This document shows, one piece after another, positions 23,752 through 35,600 of a stretch of 41,959 nucleotides of DNA; the stretch's first letter is position 1, and each line of letters opens with the position of its first letter. Origin of the DNA: Burkholderia sp. lig30 (lineage in GTDB: Bacteria > Pseudomonadota > Gammaproteobacteria > Burkholderiales > Burkholderiaceae); contig NZ_JGVW01000131.1 in assembly GCF_000687455.2 (NCBI RefSeq), positions 1 through 41,959 on the forward strand, given 5' to 3'. The notes beneath the pieces are model-generated. The model saw only the letters and a program-made list of their open reading frames with translations. It ran no database searches and was not told where the DNA came from. The position numbers and the translations under genes are program-made.

Positions 23752-23779
23752 TAGACGGATGGCGTCACGCGAAATGACA
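23752..23779 (-). promoter_or_regulatory. Candidate ECF-sigma promoter of the MXKDX operon
   Basis: Minus strand TGTCA (23779-23775), 17-nt spacer, CGTCTA (23757-23752), 37 nt before the ATG. The TGTCA/CGTC pair resembles several ECF sigma promoters. No sigma-70 boxes are seen at this place. Confidence 0.4.
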
Positions 23780-23950
23780 GCCACCCAAGAAAATTCTAGT
23801 GAATGCCGGCCCACTCCGATGCCGCACATGCTCCGCGGCCCGTACGCCGCAAGCGGCCCGACACCGGCCGAACCGCCCGAGTCGCCTCCGCGCAGCCACC
23901 GTGCGCCGCGCGCGGCCGGCGGTTCAGGGCCCGTAACGATCTGTCCCCGG

Positions 23951-23979
23951 TTGAAACCGCCGCGAACCCGGTGTATCGT
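23951..23979 (+). promoter_or_regulatory. thiC promoter
   Basis: TTGAAA (23951-23956), 17-nt spacer, TATCGT (23974-23979). A start near 23986 is just before the riboswitch. Confidence 0.6.
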
Positions 23980-23990
23980 GTGCGCTTGCT

Positions 23991-24088
<98 letters not shown>

Positions 24089-24152
24089 TCCGGGTCTCGC
24101 CACCTTTTTTCAGACGAAACCCGCCGCCTCGCGAGTCTCATCTCCTGCTTAG

Positions 24153-26156
<2,004 letters not shown>

Positions 26157-26201
26157 GCGCCGGATCGCGTCGCGATCCGCGAAGCCCGCTTTCGAGCGGG
26201 G

Positions 26202-26234
26202 AACCCCACGTTCTTCCGGACGTGGGGTTTTTTT
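26202..26234 (+). terminator. Intrinsic terminator of thiC
   Basis: AACCCCACGT (26202-26211) pairs with ACGTGGGGTT (26220-26229) around an 8-nt loop, followed by a T7 run (26228-26234). Confidence 0.93.
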
Positions 26235-26450
26235 CATTCTTCGCCCGTAAGCGCGCAGCGGGCGTTGAACGAGATCCACCGCCGTTGCCGTCGCCCAACC
26301 CGCGTTGCGGCGGGCGAAACAATTCATTACGAAAGCGCGAAGGCCCTAACAAGTCCTTACAGCAGCGGCACGGCGCCGCGCGTAGATTGCCCTTATGCGC
26401 GGCACCGATCGGACGCGCATGCTCCGTTCACGACATCAAGGACAACGACC

Positions 26451-26666
26451 ATGAACACGATTCGTCGTATTGGGGTGTACGCAATGCTCGTCGCGACGAT
26501 GGCCAGCCTGTCGGCATGCGACACGATGACCACGCGGCAGCGCGACACGGCGATCGGCGCGGGTGTCGGCGGCGTCGCCGGCGCGGCGATCGGCGGCAAC
26601 GCCCTTTCTACCCTCGGCGGCGCGGCCGTCGGCGGCATCATCGGCAATCAGGTCGGCAAGAAGTAA
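26451..26666 (+). CDS. Glycine-zipper lipoprotein, OsmB-like
   Basis: 71-residue lipoprotein. The signal peptide ends in lipobox LSAC (Cys23), then DTMTTRQRDTAIGAG and a glycine-zipper span (GVGGVAGAAIGGN, LSTLGGAAVGGIIGNQVG). Such small lipoproteins (OsmB, YcfJ/SlyB-like) pack in the outer membrane and are often stress-induced. Start at 26451 with AAGGA upstream. It is followed by GC hairpins and a T-run terminator. Confidence 0.88.
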   Translation: MNTIRRIGVYAMLVATMASLSACDTMTTRQRDTAIGAGVGGVAGAAIGGNALSTLGGAAVGGIIGNQVGKK

Positions 26667-26674
26667 TCCCGACG

Positions 26675-26739
26675 CCCGCGCGCAGCGCGCGGGCTGACCA
26701 CATGACGGCGCGTTCCCGTCCGCGAGGAGCGCCGTTTTT
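26675..26739 (+). terminator. Hairpin and intrinsic terminator after the OsmB-like gene
   Basis: CCCGCGCG (26675-26682) pairs with CGCGCGGG (26686-26693). Then ACGGCGC (26705-26711) pairs with GCGCCGT (26729-26735), followed by T5 ending at 26739. Confidence 0.75.
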
Positions 26740-26783
26740 GCATGCCGGGGCGAGGCGGTTCTCGCGGCAGCGCCGGCGTGGCG

Positions 26784-26917
26784 CTCGTAGCACTTCTCAT
26801 GGCAATGCCCGTAGCAGTCCCCGTAGCGATTCCCGTAGGGACGCCCGAAGCGGTGCCCGAAGCGGTGCCCGAAGCAATTCCTCGAAGCAATTCCCCAAAG
26901 CGGTTCCCGAAATGATC
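26784..26917 (+). repeat. Degenerate 12-bp tandem repeat, about 11 units
   Basis: Units follow CCCGWAGCRRTT-like sequence with 12-bp spacing (26808, 26820, 26832, 26844, 26856, 26868; two later units are 13 bp). Units 4 and 5 are identical. In one frame they read P-V/E-A-V/I repeats: a 57-codon ORF 26742-26915 starts MPGRGGSRGSAGVALVALLM, but its ribosome site lies within a terminator loop. Confidence 0.75.
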
Positions 26918-27000
26918 CGTTACCGTTTCACACAGCGTTTCATGAACGTGCAGCGTAAGCTGAAGCATCGGCGCATCGCCACCCTTGCCGGGGCATCATC

Positions 27001-27261
27001 ATGACCAGGACGCTCGTCTCGGCCGCGCTCGCATGCGCGGCCCTCGCCGGCTGCTATTACCCGTACGGCTACTACCCGTACGGCTATTACCCGCCGCCCG
27101 TCGCGCAAACCGCGCCGGTATATGTCGAACCCGGCCCCGTCTACCCTGCCGGCCCGATCTATTATCCGGCGCCCGCCTACGCGCCGGCCTGGGGCTGGTG
27201 GGGGCCGGCGGTATCGCTCAATTTCGGCTTCGGCGGCCGCGGCGGCGGACGTCATCACTGA
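27001..27261 (+). CDS. Tyr/Pro-rich small lipoprotein
   Basis: 86-residue lipoprotein with lipobox LAGC (Cys18). The mature protein begins with YPYGYYPYGYYPPP repeats, continues PVYVEPGPVYPAGPIYYPAP and ends in an aromatic/Gly part (WGWWGPAVSLNFGFGG) and GGGRHH. The low-complexity Y/P content and the Gly-rich end suggest an extended outer-membrane protein. Function unknown; similar short YXPPP lipoproteins are frequent in Burkholderia. The DNA repeat TACCCGTACGGCTA makes copy number likely to vary. ATG at 27001. Confidence 0.85.
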   Translation: MTRTLVSAALACAALAGCYYPYGYYPYGYYPPPVAQTAPVYVEPGPVYPAGPIYYPAPAYAPAWGWWGPAVSLNFGFGGRGGGRHH

Positions 27262-27411
27262 CGGCGCGCGCGCATCCGCGCCGCCCGCTTCCCGACCGGC
27301 CCGGCACGCCGATTCCCGTTTCTTGCCGTTTCATCCGCTCGGGCAGCGCCGGCCGCACGGCGCGGTGTAAGATGCTCCGCATTCCTTACCCGGCCTGTCG
27401 GCCCACGCACG

Positions 27412-28338
27412 ATGTCCGCCAGAAACCTCTGCCTGCTGATCGCGCTCGCGGCCCTTTGGGGCGCGTCGTTCCTGTTCATTCGCGTCGGCGTCGCCGAATT
27501 CGGCGTGGCGCCGCTGATGGCGCTGCGCGTCGGCATCGGCGGACTGTTTCTCGTCGGGCTTGCGCTCACCCGCTTCAAGCCCGCCGAGCTCGCCGCGCAG
27601 ATGCGCCGCCGCGCGTGGCCGCTGCTCGTCGTCGGGCTGCTCAATTCCGGCGCGCCGTTCTGTCTGTTCGCGTTTGCCGAACTGACGCTGTCGGCCGGCG
27701 TGACGTCGGTCATCAACGCGACGACGCCGCTGTGGGGCGCGCTCGTCGCCTACCTGTGGCTCAGGGACAAACTGTCGCTGCCGCGCGCGCTCGGCCTCGT
27801 GATCGGCTTCGCCGGCGTGCTCACCCTGGTCTGGGACCAGGTCGCGAGCGCGCATGGCAATACGTCCGCCGGAACCACTGCGCTCGCATCGGCGGCCGCG
27901 CTCGGCGCGACGCTCCTGTACGGCATCGCCGCCAACTTCACGAAGCGCCACCTGAGCGGCGTCGATCCGCTGATCAATGCGACCGGCACCATGATCGGCT
28001 CGACGCTGTTGCTGCTGCCGTTCGCGATCGCGACGTGGCCCGCCGCGCCGGTGTCCGCCCACGCGTGGGGCGCCCTCCTCGCGCTCGGCATCGCCTGCAC
28101 CGGGATCGCCTATTTCATCTACTTCTACCTGATCGCGCACGTCGGGCCGGCACGCGCGATCACCGTCACGTTCGTGATCCCGATCTTCGGGCTGCTGTGG
28201 GGCGCGCTGTTCCTGGGCGAGCACGTGTCAGTCGTGATGCTGGAGGGATGCGGGATCGTGCTGCTCGGCACCGCGCTCGCGACCGGCGCGATCAAGCGCA
28301 TCCCTGGCCTGCGGTCGCGCGGCGGCGAGGCATGCTGA
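27412..28338 (+). CDS. EamA/DMT family transporter
   Basis: 308-residue inner-membrane protein with two EamA repeats and about ten spans. Wording such as CLLIALAALWGASFLFIRVG, NSGAPFCLFAFAELTLSAG, INATTPLWGALVAYLWL and FVIPIFGLLWGALFLGE is that of amino-acid/metabolite exporters. It stands alone between the Tyr-rich lipoprotein and the EAL gene. The substrate is unknown. Confidence 0.92.
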   Translation: MSARNLCLLIALAALWGASFLFIRVGVAEFGVAPLMALRVGIGGLFLVGLALTRFKPAELAAQMRRRAWPLLVVGLLNSGAPFCLFAFAELTLSAGVTSVINATTPLWGALVAYLWLRDKLSLPRALGLVIGFAGVLTLVWDQVASAHGNTSAGTTALASAAALGATLLYGIAANFTKRHLSGVDPLINATGTMIGSTLLLLPFAIATWPAAPVSAHAWGALLALGIACTGIAYFIYFYLIAHVGPARAITVTFVIPIFGLLWGALFLGEHVSVVMLEGCGIVLLGTALATGAIKRIPGLRSRGGEAC

Positions 28339-28509
28339 CAGGCGCCCGGCCGCCTGCCCGCCCGTCTTGTCCGTCCGTCGCGCCGGCCGGCGCAGGCGGC
28401 GGCATGCGCCGCAACGGACTGTACGCGACGCGAGTCTGGAGTTAACCTGATACGCGAATCGCTCGGACACCGATACACTTCCAACACCTACCCACCGGAG
28501 CCGCCCAAC

Positions 28510-28608
28510 ATGGACGACGCTCTTCCCTGCCCGCCGGTGCAACCGATTGCGTCGGCGGCATGCAGCGAAGCCGTGCCACTGCGTGGCCCCGCCTCCATGC
28601 GCCGCTGA
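28510..28608 (+). CDS. Possible 32-residue upstream ORF (leader peptide) of the EAL gene
   Basis: Frame starting MDDALPCPPVQPIASAACSE and ending in TGA one base before the EAL start codon. A CCGGAG purine stretch precedes its ATG, while the EAL ATG has no ribosome site of its own. This layout suggests translational coupling. The peptide itself has no recognised similarity. Confidence 0.4.
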   Translation: MDDALPCPPVQPIASAACSEAVPLRGPASMRR

Positions 28609-28609
28609 C

Positions 28610-29893
28610 ATGCCGCACGTCATCGACGACCTCGCGCTCGACACCCTGCTCCAGCACCTCACGCTGACGCCGAGCGGCTGGCTCGCGGACTATCACGGCG
28701 CGACGCTTCGCAGCGCGTTTCAGCCCGTGCTGTCGATCACGCACAAGCGCGTCGTCGGCTACGAAGCGCTGCTGCGCGCCACCAACGCGGCCGGCGTGCC
28801 GGTTTCGCCGAGCACCTTGTTCGATCGCGCGCGCGCGGCGGCCGACGTGTTGCTGCTCGACCGGCTCGCGCGCTGCCTGCATGCCGCCAACTTCGTCGCG
28901 CAAGGCATCGGCGACGGCTGGCTGTTCCTGAACGTGATGCCGCGCGTGCTCGATTCGGGCCTCGTCCAGCGGGAATTCATCGACGCGCTCTGCCTTCACT
29001 TCGGGCTGGCGCCCAACCGGATCGTCCTCGAGGTCGTCGAGCGCTCGTCGCGCAACGAAGCCCACCTCGCGCGCGCGATCGACATGATCCAGCATCGCGA
29101 TTTCCTGATCGCGATCGACGATTTCGGCACCGGGTTCTCCAACTTCGACCGCGTGTGGCGCGTCAGGCCCGACATCGTCAAGCTCGACCGTTCGCTCGTC
29201 GAGCACGCGACGCGCTCCAGCGACGACCGCCGCATCATTCATCATCTGGTTTCGATGCTGCATCAGGCGGGCGCGATGGTGCTCGCCGAAGGCGTGGAGA
29301 ACGACGACGCGCTGCAGACGCTGATGGAGGCGGACATCGATTTCGTCCAGGGCTTCCAGTTCGGCCAGCCGGACACGTCGATCGCCCGCGCGAGTGCGGC
29401 GGCGCCCGCGATGCTCGATGCCGCATGGAAGCGCTTCATCAGCCGGCGCCAGGCCTGCACGCACACCGCGCAGCCCGGCTTCGACGCGATCGAGCGCATG
29501 GTGCTGGCCGGCGCGGCCGCATTCGCCGCGACGGGCAACCTGCAGGAGGCCGCGCGGCGGGTGCTCGTCGTGCCGGCCGCGCGGCGCGTGTTCGTCACGA
29601 ACGAGATCGGCGAGCAGTTCCTGCCGTCGATCGGCGCGCAGCCCCACGACCAGAACCCGGTCGCGACGCGGCTCTCCCCGCTGTTTCCGGAAACCCACAG
29701 CAACTGGTCGCGGCGACCCTACTTCCAGCGCGCACTCGCGGCGCCGGGGCGCGTCGCGCTGATGGGGCCGCACTTCTCGCTGACGGACGGCCGCGACTGC
29801 TACACGGCCGCCGTCGCGACGCTCACGCATGACCGCCTCATCGTGTTCTGCGTCGATTTCGTGCTCGACAGCGGCGAAACGATCATGCGCTGA
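28610..29893 (+). CDS. EAL-domain cyclic-di-GMP phosphodiesterase with C-terminal sensor-like domain
   Basis: 427-residue protein. The EAL domain (about residues 25-260) keeps its catalytic set: E52-A-L (YEALLRA), Asn109 (FLNVMP), Glu141 (VLEVVER), DDFG at 170-173, Lys191 (DIVKLDR) and the loop-6 Glu (LAEGVEN). It should therefore hydrolyse cyclic di-GMP. After it comes a Cache/PDC-like region (residues 290-427: VFVTNEIGEQF, SNWSRRPYFQRAL, MGPHFSLTDGRDCYTAAVAT) without membrane spans, so a sensor domain follows the enzyme instead of preceding it. It is convergent with the recC-recB-recD-arfB operon and has a possible uORF in front. Confidence 0.92.
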   Translation: MPHVIDDLALDTLLQHLTLTPSGWLADYHGATLRSAFQPVLSITHKRVVGYEALLRATNAAGVPVSPSTLFDRARAAADVLLLDRLARCLHAANFVAQGIGDGWLFLNVMPRVLDSGLVQREFIDALCLHFGLAPNRIVLEVVERSSRNEAHLARAIDMIQHRDFLIAIDDFGTGFSNFDRVWRVRPDIVKLDRSLVEHATRSSDDRRIIHHLVSMLHQAGAMVLAEGVENDDALQTLMEADIDFVQGFQFGQPDTSIARASAAAPAMLDAAWKRFISRRQACTHTAQPGFDAIERMVLAGAAAFAATGNLQEAARRVLVVPAARRVFVTNEIGEQFLPSIGAQPHDQNPVATRLSPLFPETHSNWSRRPYFQRALAAPGRVALMGPHFSLTDGRDCYTAAVATLTHDRLIVFCVDFVLDSGETIMR

Positions 29894-29905
29894 CCGCGCG
29901 ACGCA

Positions 29906-30310
29906 TCACTCCGCGACCTTCCCGCGCCCGGATTTCACCGTGCTGCGGCGGCTCTTCTGCTCCAGCCGCCGCTCCTTCGACGCACGCGTCGGCCGCGTCG
30001 CGATCCGCGCGCGCGGCGTGAAGGCAACGCCGCGAATCAGCGCGTCGAGCCGCGCGAGCGCAGCCTCGCGATTCTTCTCCTGCGTACGGTACTCCTGCGC
30101 CTTGATCACGATGACGCCTTCTCGCGTGATGCGCTGGTCCGACAGCGCGAGCAGCCGCGCCTGGATGAGCGGCGGCAACGACGACGCACGTATGTCGAAG
30201 CGCAGGTGAATCGCGCTCGACACCTTGTTGACGTTCTGTCCGCCGGCGCCTTGCGCGCGCACTGCGGTCCATTCGATCTCGGACGGATCGAGCGTGTAAC
30301 GGATCATCAT
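29906..30310 (-). CDS. arfB: Alternative ribosome-rescue factor ArfB (YaeJ)
   Basis: 134-residue RF1-like rescue factor. It has the peptidyl-tRNA hydrolysis motif GGQ (residues 23-25, in GAGGQNVNK) and a basic C-terminal tail ([21 protein letters not shown]) that enters the empty mRNA channel. It lacks the codon-recognition domains of RF1/RF2. Its ATG overlaps the recD stop (ATGA), so it is translated from the recD message. It ends 12 nt before the convergent EAL gene. Confidence 0.95.
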   Translation of the reverse strand: MMIRYTLDPSEIEWTAVRAQGAGGQNVNKVSSAIHLRFDIRASSLPPLIQARLLALSDQRITREGVIVIKAQEYRTQEKNREAALARLDALIRGVAFTPRARIATRPTRASKERRLEQKSRRSTVKSGRGKVAE

Positions 30311-32601
30311 CGGGACACCTCGTCGCGCCGCCGGGCGAGCGCTTCGTCGATGCGTGCCGCGAGGCCCGAATCGCGCCGCGTGCGCGTCGCGATCGCCTGC
30401 GCGAGCACGCGCCGCGCGCCGATCACCTGCACGCGCGCACGCGCGCGCGTCACGGCCGTATAAACCAGTTCGCGCGTCAACACGCGCCCGAACGCGGCCG
30501 GCAGCACGAGCGCCGCCTCGTCGAACTCCGAGCCCTGCGACTTGTGGACGGTCAGCGCGAACGCCGTCTCGTGCGGCGGCAGCGCGGCAGTCGACACCGC
30601 GCGCGCGGTGCCGTCCGCCCGCTTGAACCACACCCGCAGCACGCCGTGCGCGTCGGGCAGCGCGATGCCGATGTCGCCGTTGAACAGGCCAAGCGCGTAA
30701 TCGTTGCGCGTCACCATGATCGGCCGGCCCGCGAACCAGTGCGCGCCGACCGCGAGCGGCACGTGCGCAGCGCGGCGGACATGCGACGCGACGAGCGCAT
30801 TGACATGCTCCGCGCCGCGCGCGCCGGTGCGCGTCGCGCACAGGATGCGGAAACGGTTGAGCGCGTCGAACAGCGGCAGCGGATCGGGCACGGCAGCGGC
30901 GAACGCGTGCCGCAGCGCGTCGAGATAGGAGGAGAAGCGCCGCGCGAGGCGCTCGACCGTCGGCGCGGCGAGGGTTTCGCCGATGTCTTCGTGGAGCGAT
31001 GCGGCAGCCGCGTCGTCGGCTGGCAGCGCATCGAGCGCCGCTTGCACGGCGCCACGGCGGATCGCGAGCGAGAGCCGGCCGATCGGCGAATCGAGCCCGA
31101 AACGGTAGTTGCGTTCGAGCCAGACGACACAATCGGCGAGCGGTGCGCGTGCCGTGGCGGACGTGGTGGTGCTGGCGGCAGCGGCAGCCGCTGCGGCTTG
31201 CTCGGCTTGCTCGGCTTGCCCGGCTTGCCCTGCTTGCTCGATCTGCGCGGCCGCTCGACGCGCATCATCGGCGTCCAGCGGCGCAACGTCGGCGGCATCG
31301 AGCCACACCAGTTCGTCCGCCTCGATCCATGCGGACGGTGCGGCGTCTTCGCCTGGCGCGTCATGCGCCGACACACTGGCCCCGCTTTCGCCGCTCTCGT
31401 CGAAATCGAACAGCGACGCCTGCCGCGCATCCACACGCCGTGCGGCACGTTTCGGCACGGGCGGCAACGACTGCAGGAACGGCGTGGCGACAACCCCGGC
31501 GCCGGCCGCCGACGGCAGCGCCGCCGCGAACGCCGCCTCGTCGATGCCGAGCGCCTGCGCAATGCGCTCGCGCGCGGCGGCGCTGAACGACGGCCGCGCG
31601 CTCAACTCGGCGAACACCGCGCCCGCCTCGACTGCGGCAAGCTGATCCTTGTCGCCGAGCAGCACCAGCCGCGCGCCCGGCGCGAGCGCGTCGAGCAGAT
31701 GCGCGGCCAGCGCGACGTCGATCATCGACGCTTCATCGACGACGATCAGGTCGTACGGCAACGGGTTGTCGCGGTGATGGCGGAACCCCGACGCGCCGCC
31801 GCCGCCCAGCAGGCGGTGCAGCGTGGACGACGTGTCCGGCAGGCGCGCCGCGAGTTCCGGCGGCAGCGCGCCGGCCCGCCCGAGCAGCGCTTCCTGCATG
31901 CGCTGCGCCGCCTTGCCGGTCGGTGCGGCCAGCGCGACGCGCAGGTCCGGATGCGCATCGAGCAGACAGGCCAGCACGCCGACCACGGTGGTCGTCTTGC
32001 CGGTGCCGGGGCCGCCGCTCACGATCGTCACCCGGCCCGTCAGCGCGACGATCGCGGCGACGCGCTGCCAGTCGACGTCCGCGGCAAGCGCGGGTGAAAC
32101 GCCGCCGGCCGCCGGTTCGAAGTAACGCGCGAGCCGCTCGCGCAGGATGCCGGGGGCAAGCGCCTCGTTCGCGCCATCGCCGACGTCCGCTTGCGCGACC
32201 AGCGCGTCGGCCAGCCGGCGCTCGTAATCGAAGTAGCGCGCGAGATAGAGCCGGTCGCCACGATCGACGACGAGCGGCCGCTCGTCGCCGCGCGCGAGCG
32301 TGCCGAACGCGGCGACGCCGCTCGCGGCGAGCGCCGCGCGCACGTCGGCCAGCCGCTCGTCGTAGTGCTGCGCGAGCGCGCCGAGCGACACGCAGACATG
32401 GCCGGCCGCGGTCGCGCGGCTCGCCGCAAACGCGGCGCGCGCCGCCCAGCGCGCCGCCACGGCCGGCGCGCCCGCGTGACGCGCGAGCTCGCCGATCCGG
32501 CGCGCGAAGCCCTCCGCGAGGGCCAGGCCGAAATCCGCGGGCTCGGGCAGGCGCGCCGCGAGTCCGCCGCTGAACGCGAGGGTATCGTCGAGCACCTTCA
32601 T
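30307..32601 (-). CDS. recD: Exodeoxyribonuclease V alpha subunit RecD
   Basis: 764-residue 5'-3' helicase of RecBCD. Walker A GGPGTGKT (residues 196-203), Walker B VVDEASM and the C-terminal UvrD/TraA-like motif [11 protein letters not shown] are intact. It is larger than the roughly 600-residue enterobacterial RecD because of a low-complexity insert in the middle (Ala/Gln/Gly-rich; five 9-bp units at 31194-31238). The start at 32601 overlaps the recB stop (ATGA). Confidence 0.97.
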   Translation of the reverse strand: MKVLDDTLAFSGGLAARLPEPADFGLALAEGFARRIGELARHAGAPAVAARWAARAAFAASRATAAGHVCVSLGALAQHYDERLADVRAALAASGVAAFGTLARGDERPLVVDRGDRLYLARYFDYERRLADALVAQADVGDGANEALAPGILRERLARYFEPAAGGVSPALAADVDWQRVAAIVALTGRVTIVSGGPGTGKTTTVVGVLACLLDAHPDLRVALAAPTGKAAQRMQEALLGRAGALPPELAARLPDTSSTLHRLLGGGGASGFRHHRDNPLPYDLIVVDEASMIDVALAAHLLDALAPGARLVLLGDKDQLAAVEAGAVFAELSARPSFSAAARERIAQALGIDEAAFAAALPSAAGAGVVATPFLQSLPPVPKRAARRVDARQASLFDFDESGESGASVSAHDAPGEDAAPSAWIEADELVWLDAADVAPLDADDARRAAAQIEQAGQAGQAEQAEQAAAAAAAASTTTSATARAPLADCVVWLERNYRFGLDSPIGRLSLAIRRGAVQAALDALPADDAAAASLHEDIGETLAAPTVERLARRFSSYLDALRHAFAAAVPDPLPLFDALNRFRILCATRTGARGAEHVNALVASHVRRAAHVPLAVGAHWFAGRPIMVTRNDYALGLFNGDIGIALPDAHGVLRVWFKRADGTARAVSTAALPPHETAFALTVHKSQGSEFDEAALVLPAAFGRVLTRELVYTAVTRARARVQVIGARRVLAQAIATRTRRDSGLAARIDEALARRRDEVSR
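31194..31238 (-). repeat. 9-bp tandem repeat inside recD
   Basis: Five contiguous units CGGCTTGCY (plus strand; the last is CTGCTTGCT) encode a Q-A-G/E repeat followed by an Ala run. Unit changes keep the frame. Confidence 0.75.
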
Positions 32602-35600
32602 GCGCGGCCTCCCGCCATCATCCGGTCGAGCGCGTCGACCAGTTCGCGCGACGGCCGCCGCGCATGCACGCCGGCCGGCTTGCCGTCGCTCCGCCAGCCC
32701 GGCCGCACGCCGCGCACGAACAGGTACAGGTAGCCCGCCATGTGCGTGTCGTAGTCGTAATCCGGCAGGCGGCCGCGCAGATAGCGGTGCAGCGCGACCG
32801 TGTAAAGCAGCGCCTGCAGGTGATACGCATGGTCGGCCATCGCCGCGTCGAGCGCATGCTGACCGTACGCGCCGGGGGTATGGCCGAGATGGTTCGATTT
32901 CCAGTCGACGGTCCAGAAGCGGCCGTCGTGCTCGACGATCATGTCGATGAATCCCTTGATGAAACCGGCGAGCGTACTCGCCTCGAGCGCGACGTCGGGA
33001 TAGCCGTGCGCGACCAGCAGGCGGCGCAGCGCGGCCAGATCCAGCGACGGCGCGGGAAACAGGAAGCCCATTTCGTTGAGCCGCCTGACGGGATCGAGAT
33101 CCGCGAGGCACATGCCCGGCACGAGTTCGGTGCGCACCACGTCGTCGACCAGTTGCGCCATCATCGCCGGCAACCGCTCGGCCAGCTCCGGCTCGGCCTC
33201 GACCGGGCGCTCGCGCAACGCGTCGCGCGCCGCCTTCGGCCATGACGACGCCCGCGTGAAGTCGCTCAGCTCGAACAGGCGGTGCAGGCACTCGCCCGCC
33301 GCCGCGCCGCGCGGAAACACGAGGATGTCGTCGTCGGGCGGCACCGCCGGCAGCCATTCCGGCACGGCGTCGCCGTCGGGCACGATCGCGGCCAGCGCGT
33401 CGTGGTCCGGCCGCAGCTCGTCGTCCGGCAACGGCGCGACGCCGGCCTCCTCGCGCGCCATCGACGCGGTCAGCGAGCTGAAGCTCGCGATCCGCCAGCT
33501 ATCGCGCAACACGCGCGATGCACGGCGCGCCGACAGCGCGAGCGCCGCATCGTGCCCGGCCGCGAGCCGCTCCGGCCGGGCGGGCGCCGGCAGCGGCCCG
33601 ACACTGACCGGGCCGCCTGCGAGTGCGCGCCACGCGTCGCCGAGCGCGGCCTCGTCGGGCGGCTCGTCGAGCCATGCGTCGAACGCGTGGCCGCCGCCGG
33701 CCACGAGCCAGTTCAGCACGCTGCGACGCGATTCGCGGGTCGAGCGCGACGACAGGTAGGCGCCCGCGACCAGATAGCAGCGATAGACCGCGCGCGTGAG
33801 CGCGACGTAGACGAGCCGCGCGCGCTCGGCCGCCTGCTCGCGCATCGCCTGACGCACCGCATGCGCGGCCGCCTCGTCATCGCAGCCGTAATGCAGCACC
33901 GCGTCGCCGGCTTCGTCGTGATACTCGTGCGCGTCCGGCAACCCGGACGCGGGCGGCTCGCGCAGGCTCCCGTCGTTGAGGAACGGGCAGAACACGATCG
34001 CGTATTCGAGCCCCTTCGACTTGTGAACGGTGACGATCTGCACGAGGTTGCGATCCGATTCGAGCCGCAGCTGCGCCTCCTCGCCGCCGCCGTCGACGCG
34101 CTGCGCGGCGAGCCAGCGCAAGGTCGGCGCGATGCCGGGCTGGGCGACCGCGCGCGCATGGGTCAGTTCGGCGAGATGGTTGACGTCCGTCACGCGGCGC
34201 TCCCCGTCCGGTCCGGCCATCAGCCGCTCGGCGACGCGCAGCTCGCGCGTGAACGTGCGCCACATCACCGCGAAGCCGCGTTCGCGCCACAGCAGCCGAT
34301 ACCGCGAGAAACGCTCGACCCAGCTCATCGCGTCGGCGTCGCCGGACGCCGCGCCGCCATCGCCCTGCTCCATCCGCCACAGCGCGTCGGCGTCGAGACC
34401 GAACCAGTCGGCGGCCAGCGCCGCGCGCAGCCGCCGCAAGTCGCCCGGCGAGTCGATCGCCGCGAGCACGCGCTCGAGCTGCTCGGCGTCGGCCGTCGAG
34501 AACACCGACGCCTGCGCCAGCTCGACGCTGCCGATGCCCCACGCCGCCAGCACGCGCTTCACGAGACTGCCTTGCCTGTGCGTCTGCACGAGCACCGCGA
34601 TGTCGCCGGGCGACAGCGGCGTGGCGCCGAGCCGGACCCGCGCGTCGCGCGCGTCGCGCATCAGCCGCGCGATCTCGGCCGCGCAGGCCTGCGCGGCGTG
34701 CCGCTGCGCGTCGCGCTTGTGCCACACGTCGTCCCCGCCCGGCAGCGTCCAGATCCGGAAGTCGCCGGCCTGCGGGCCGGCATCGGTCTCGTCGTGAAGC
34801 GGCGCGCGCACGCGCGTGCCCGCGCGCACCGGGTGATAGTCGAGCCCGTCGAGCACGAACGCGTGCGGATTCGACAGGAACAGGCGGTTGCACGCGTCGA
34901 CGATCGCCGGCGTCGAACGCTGGTTGACCGCAAGCGTATAGCGCGCGCTCGCACGCGCACGCGCCGCGAGATACGTGTGCAGGTCCGCCGCACGGAAGCT
35001 GTAGATCGCCTGCTTCGGATCGCCGACGAGAAACAGCGGCCCGTCCGGCGCGAAGATCCGGTCGAAGATCGCGAACTGCAGCGGATCGGTATCCTGGAAC
35101 TCGTCGATCAGCGCGGCCGGATAGCGTGCGCGCAGCGTCTGCGCGAGCCACGGATGCGCGCGCAGCGCATCGTGCAGGTTCGCGAGCAGATCGTCGAACG
35201 ACACGACGCGGCGTGCGCGCTTGCGCTCGGCCAGCGCGCGCGGCGCATCGTCGAGCCATTCGGCGACGAGCGCGAGCCAGCGCGCGCGCTGCGCCGCCTC
35301 GGCCGCCTCGACCGCGGCCTCGAGCGCGCCGGCGGCCTCGAAGAACGGATGTTCGGGCGTCGTGCCGCCCTTCTTGGTTGCCTTGACGAGCGCGGCGCGC
35401 GTGAGCTTGAGCGCGGCCCTCGGCAGCGCGGCCGCCACGGCCGGCTGCGCGAAGTGCGCGGTCCATGCGCCGGACGCTTCGGCGAGCGCCTCCGGCTTGT
35501 GCGAGCGCTGGTTCAGCGAAGGCTGCGCGGCGCGCAGCAGCGCGTCGATCGCGTCGCGCTCGTCCGCCCACCATCGGGCCGCCACCGCGAAGCAGTCGGC

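Noticed and set aside
26742..26915. 57-codon ORF across the 12-bp repeats as a lipoprotein-like gene
   Set aside because: Its only ribosome-site-like sequence lies in a terminator loop, and the repeat peptide is a consequence of the DNA repeat. Kept only as a note in the repeat entry.
26784..26917. CRISPR array
   Set aside because: 12-bp contiguous units without spacers; no cas genes.
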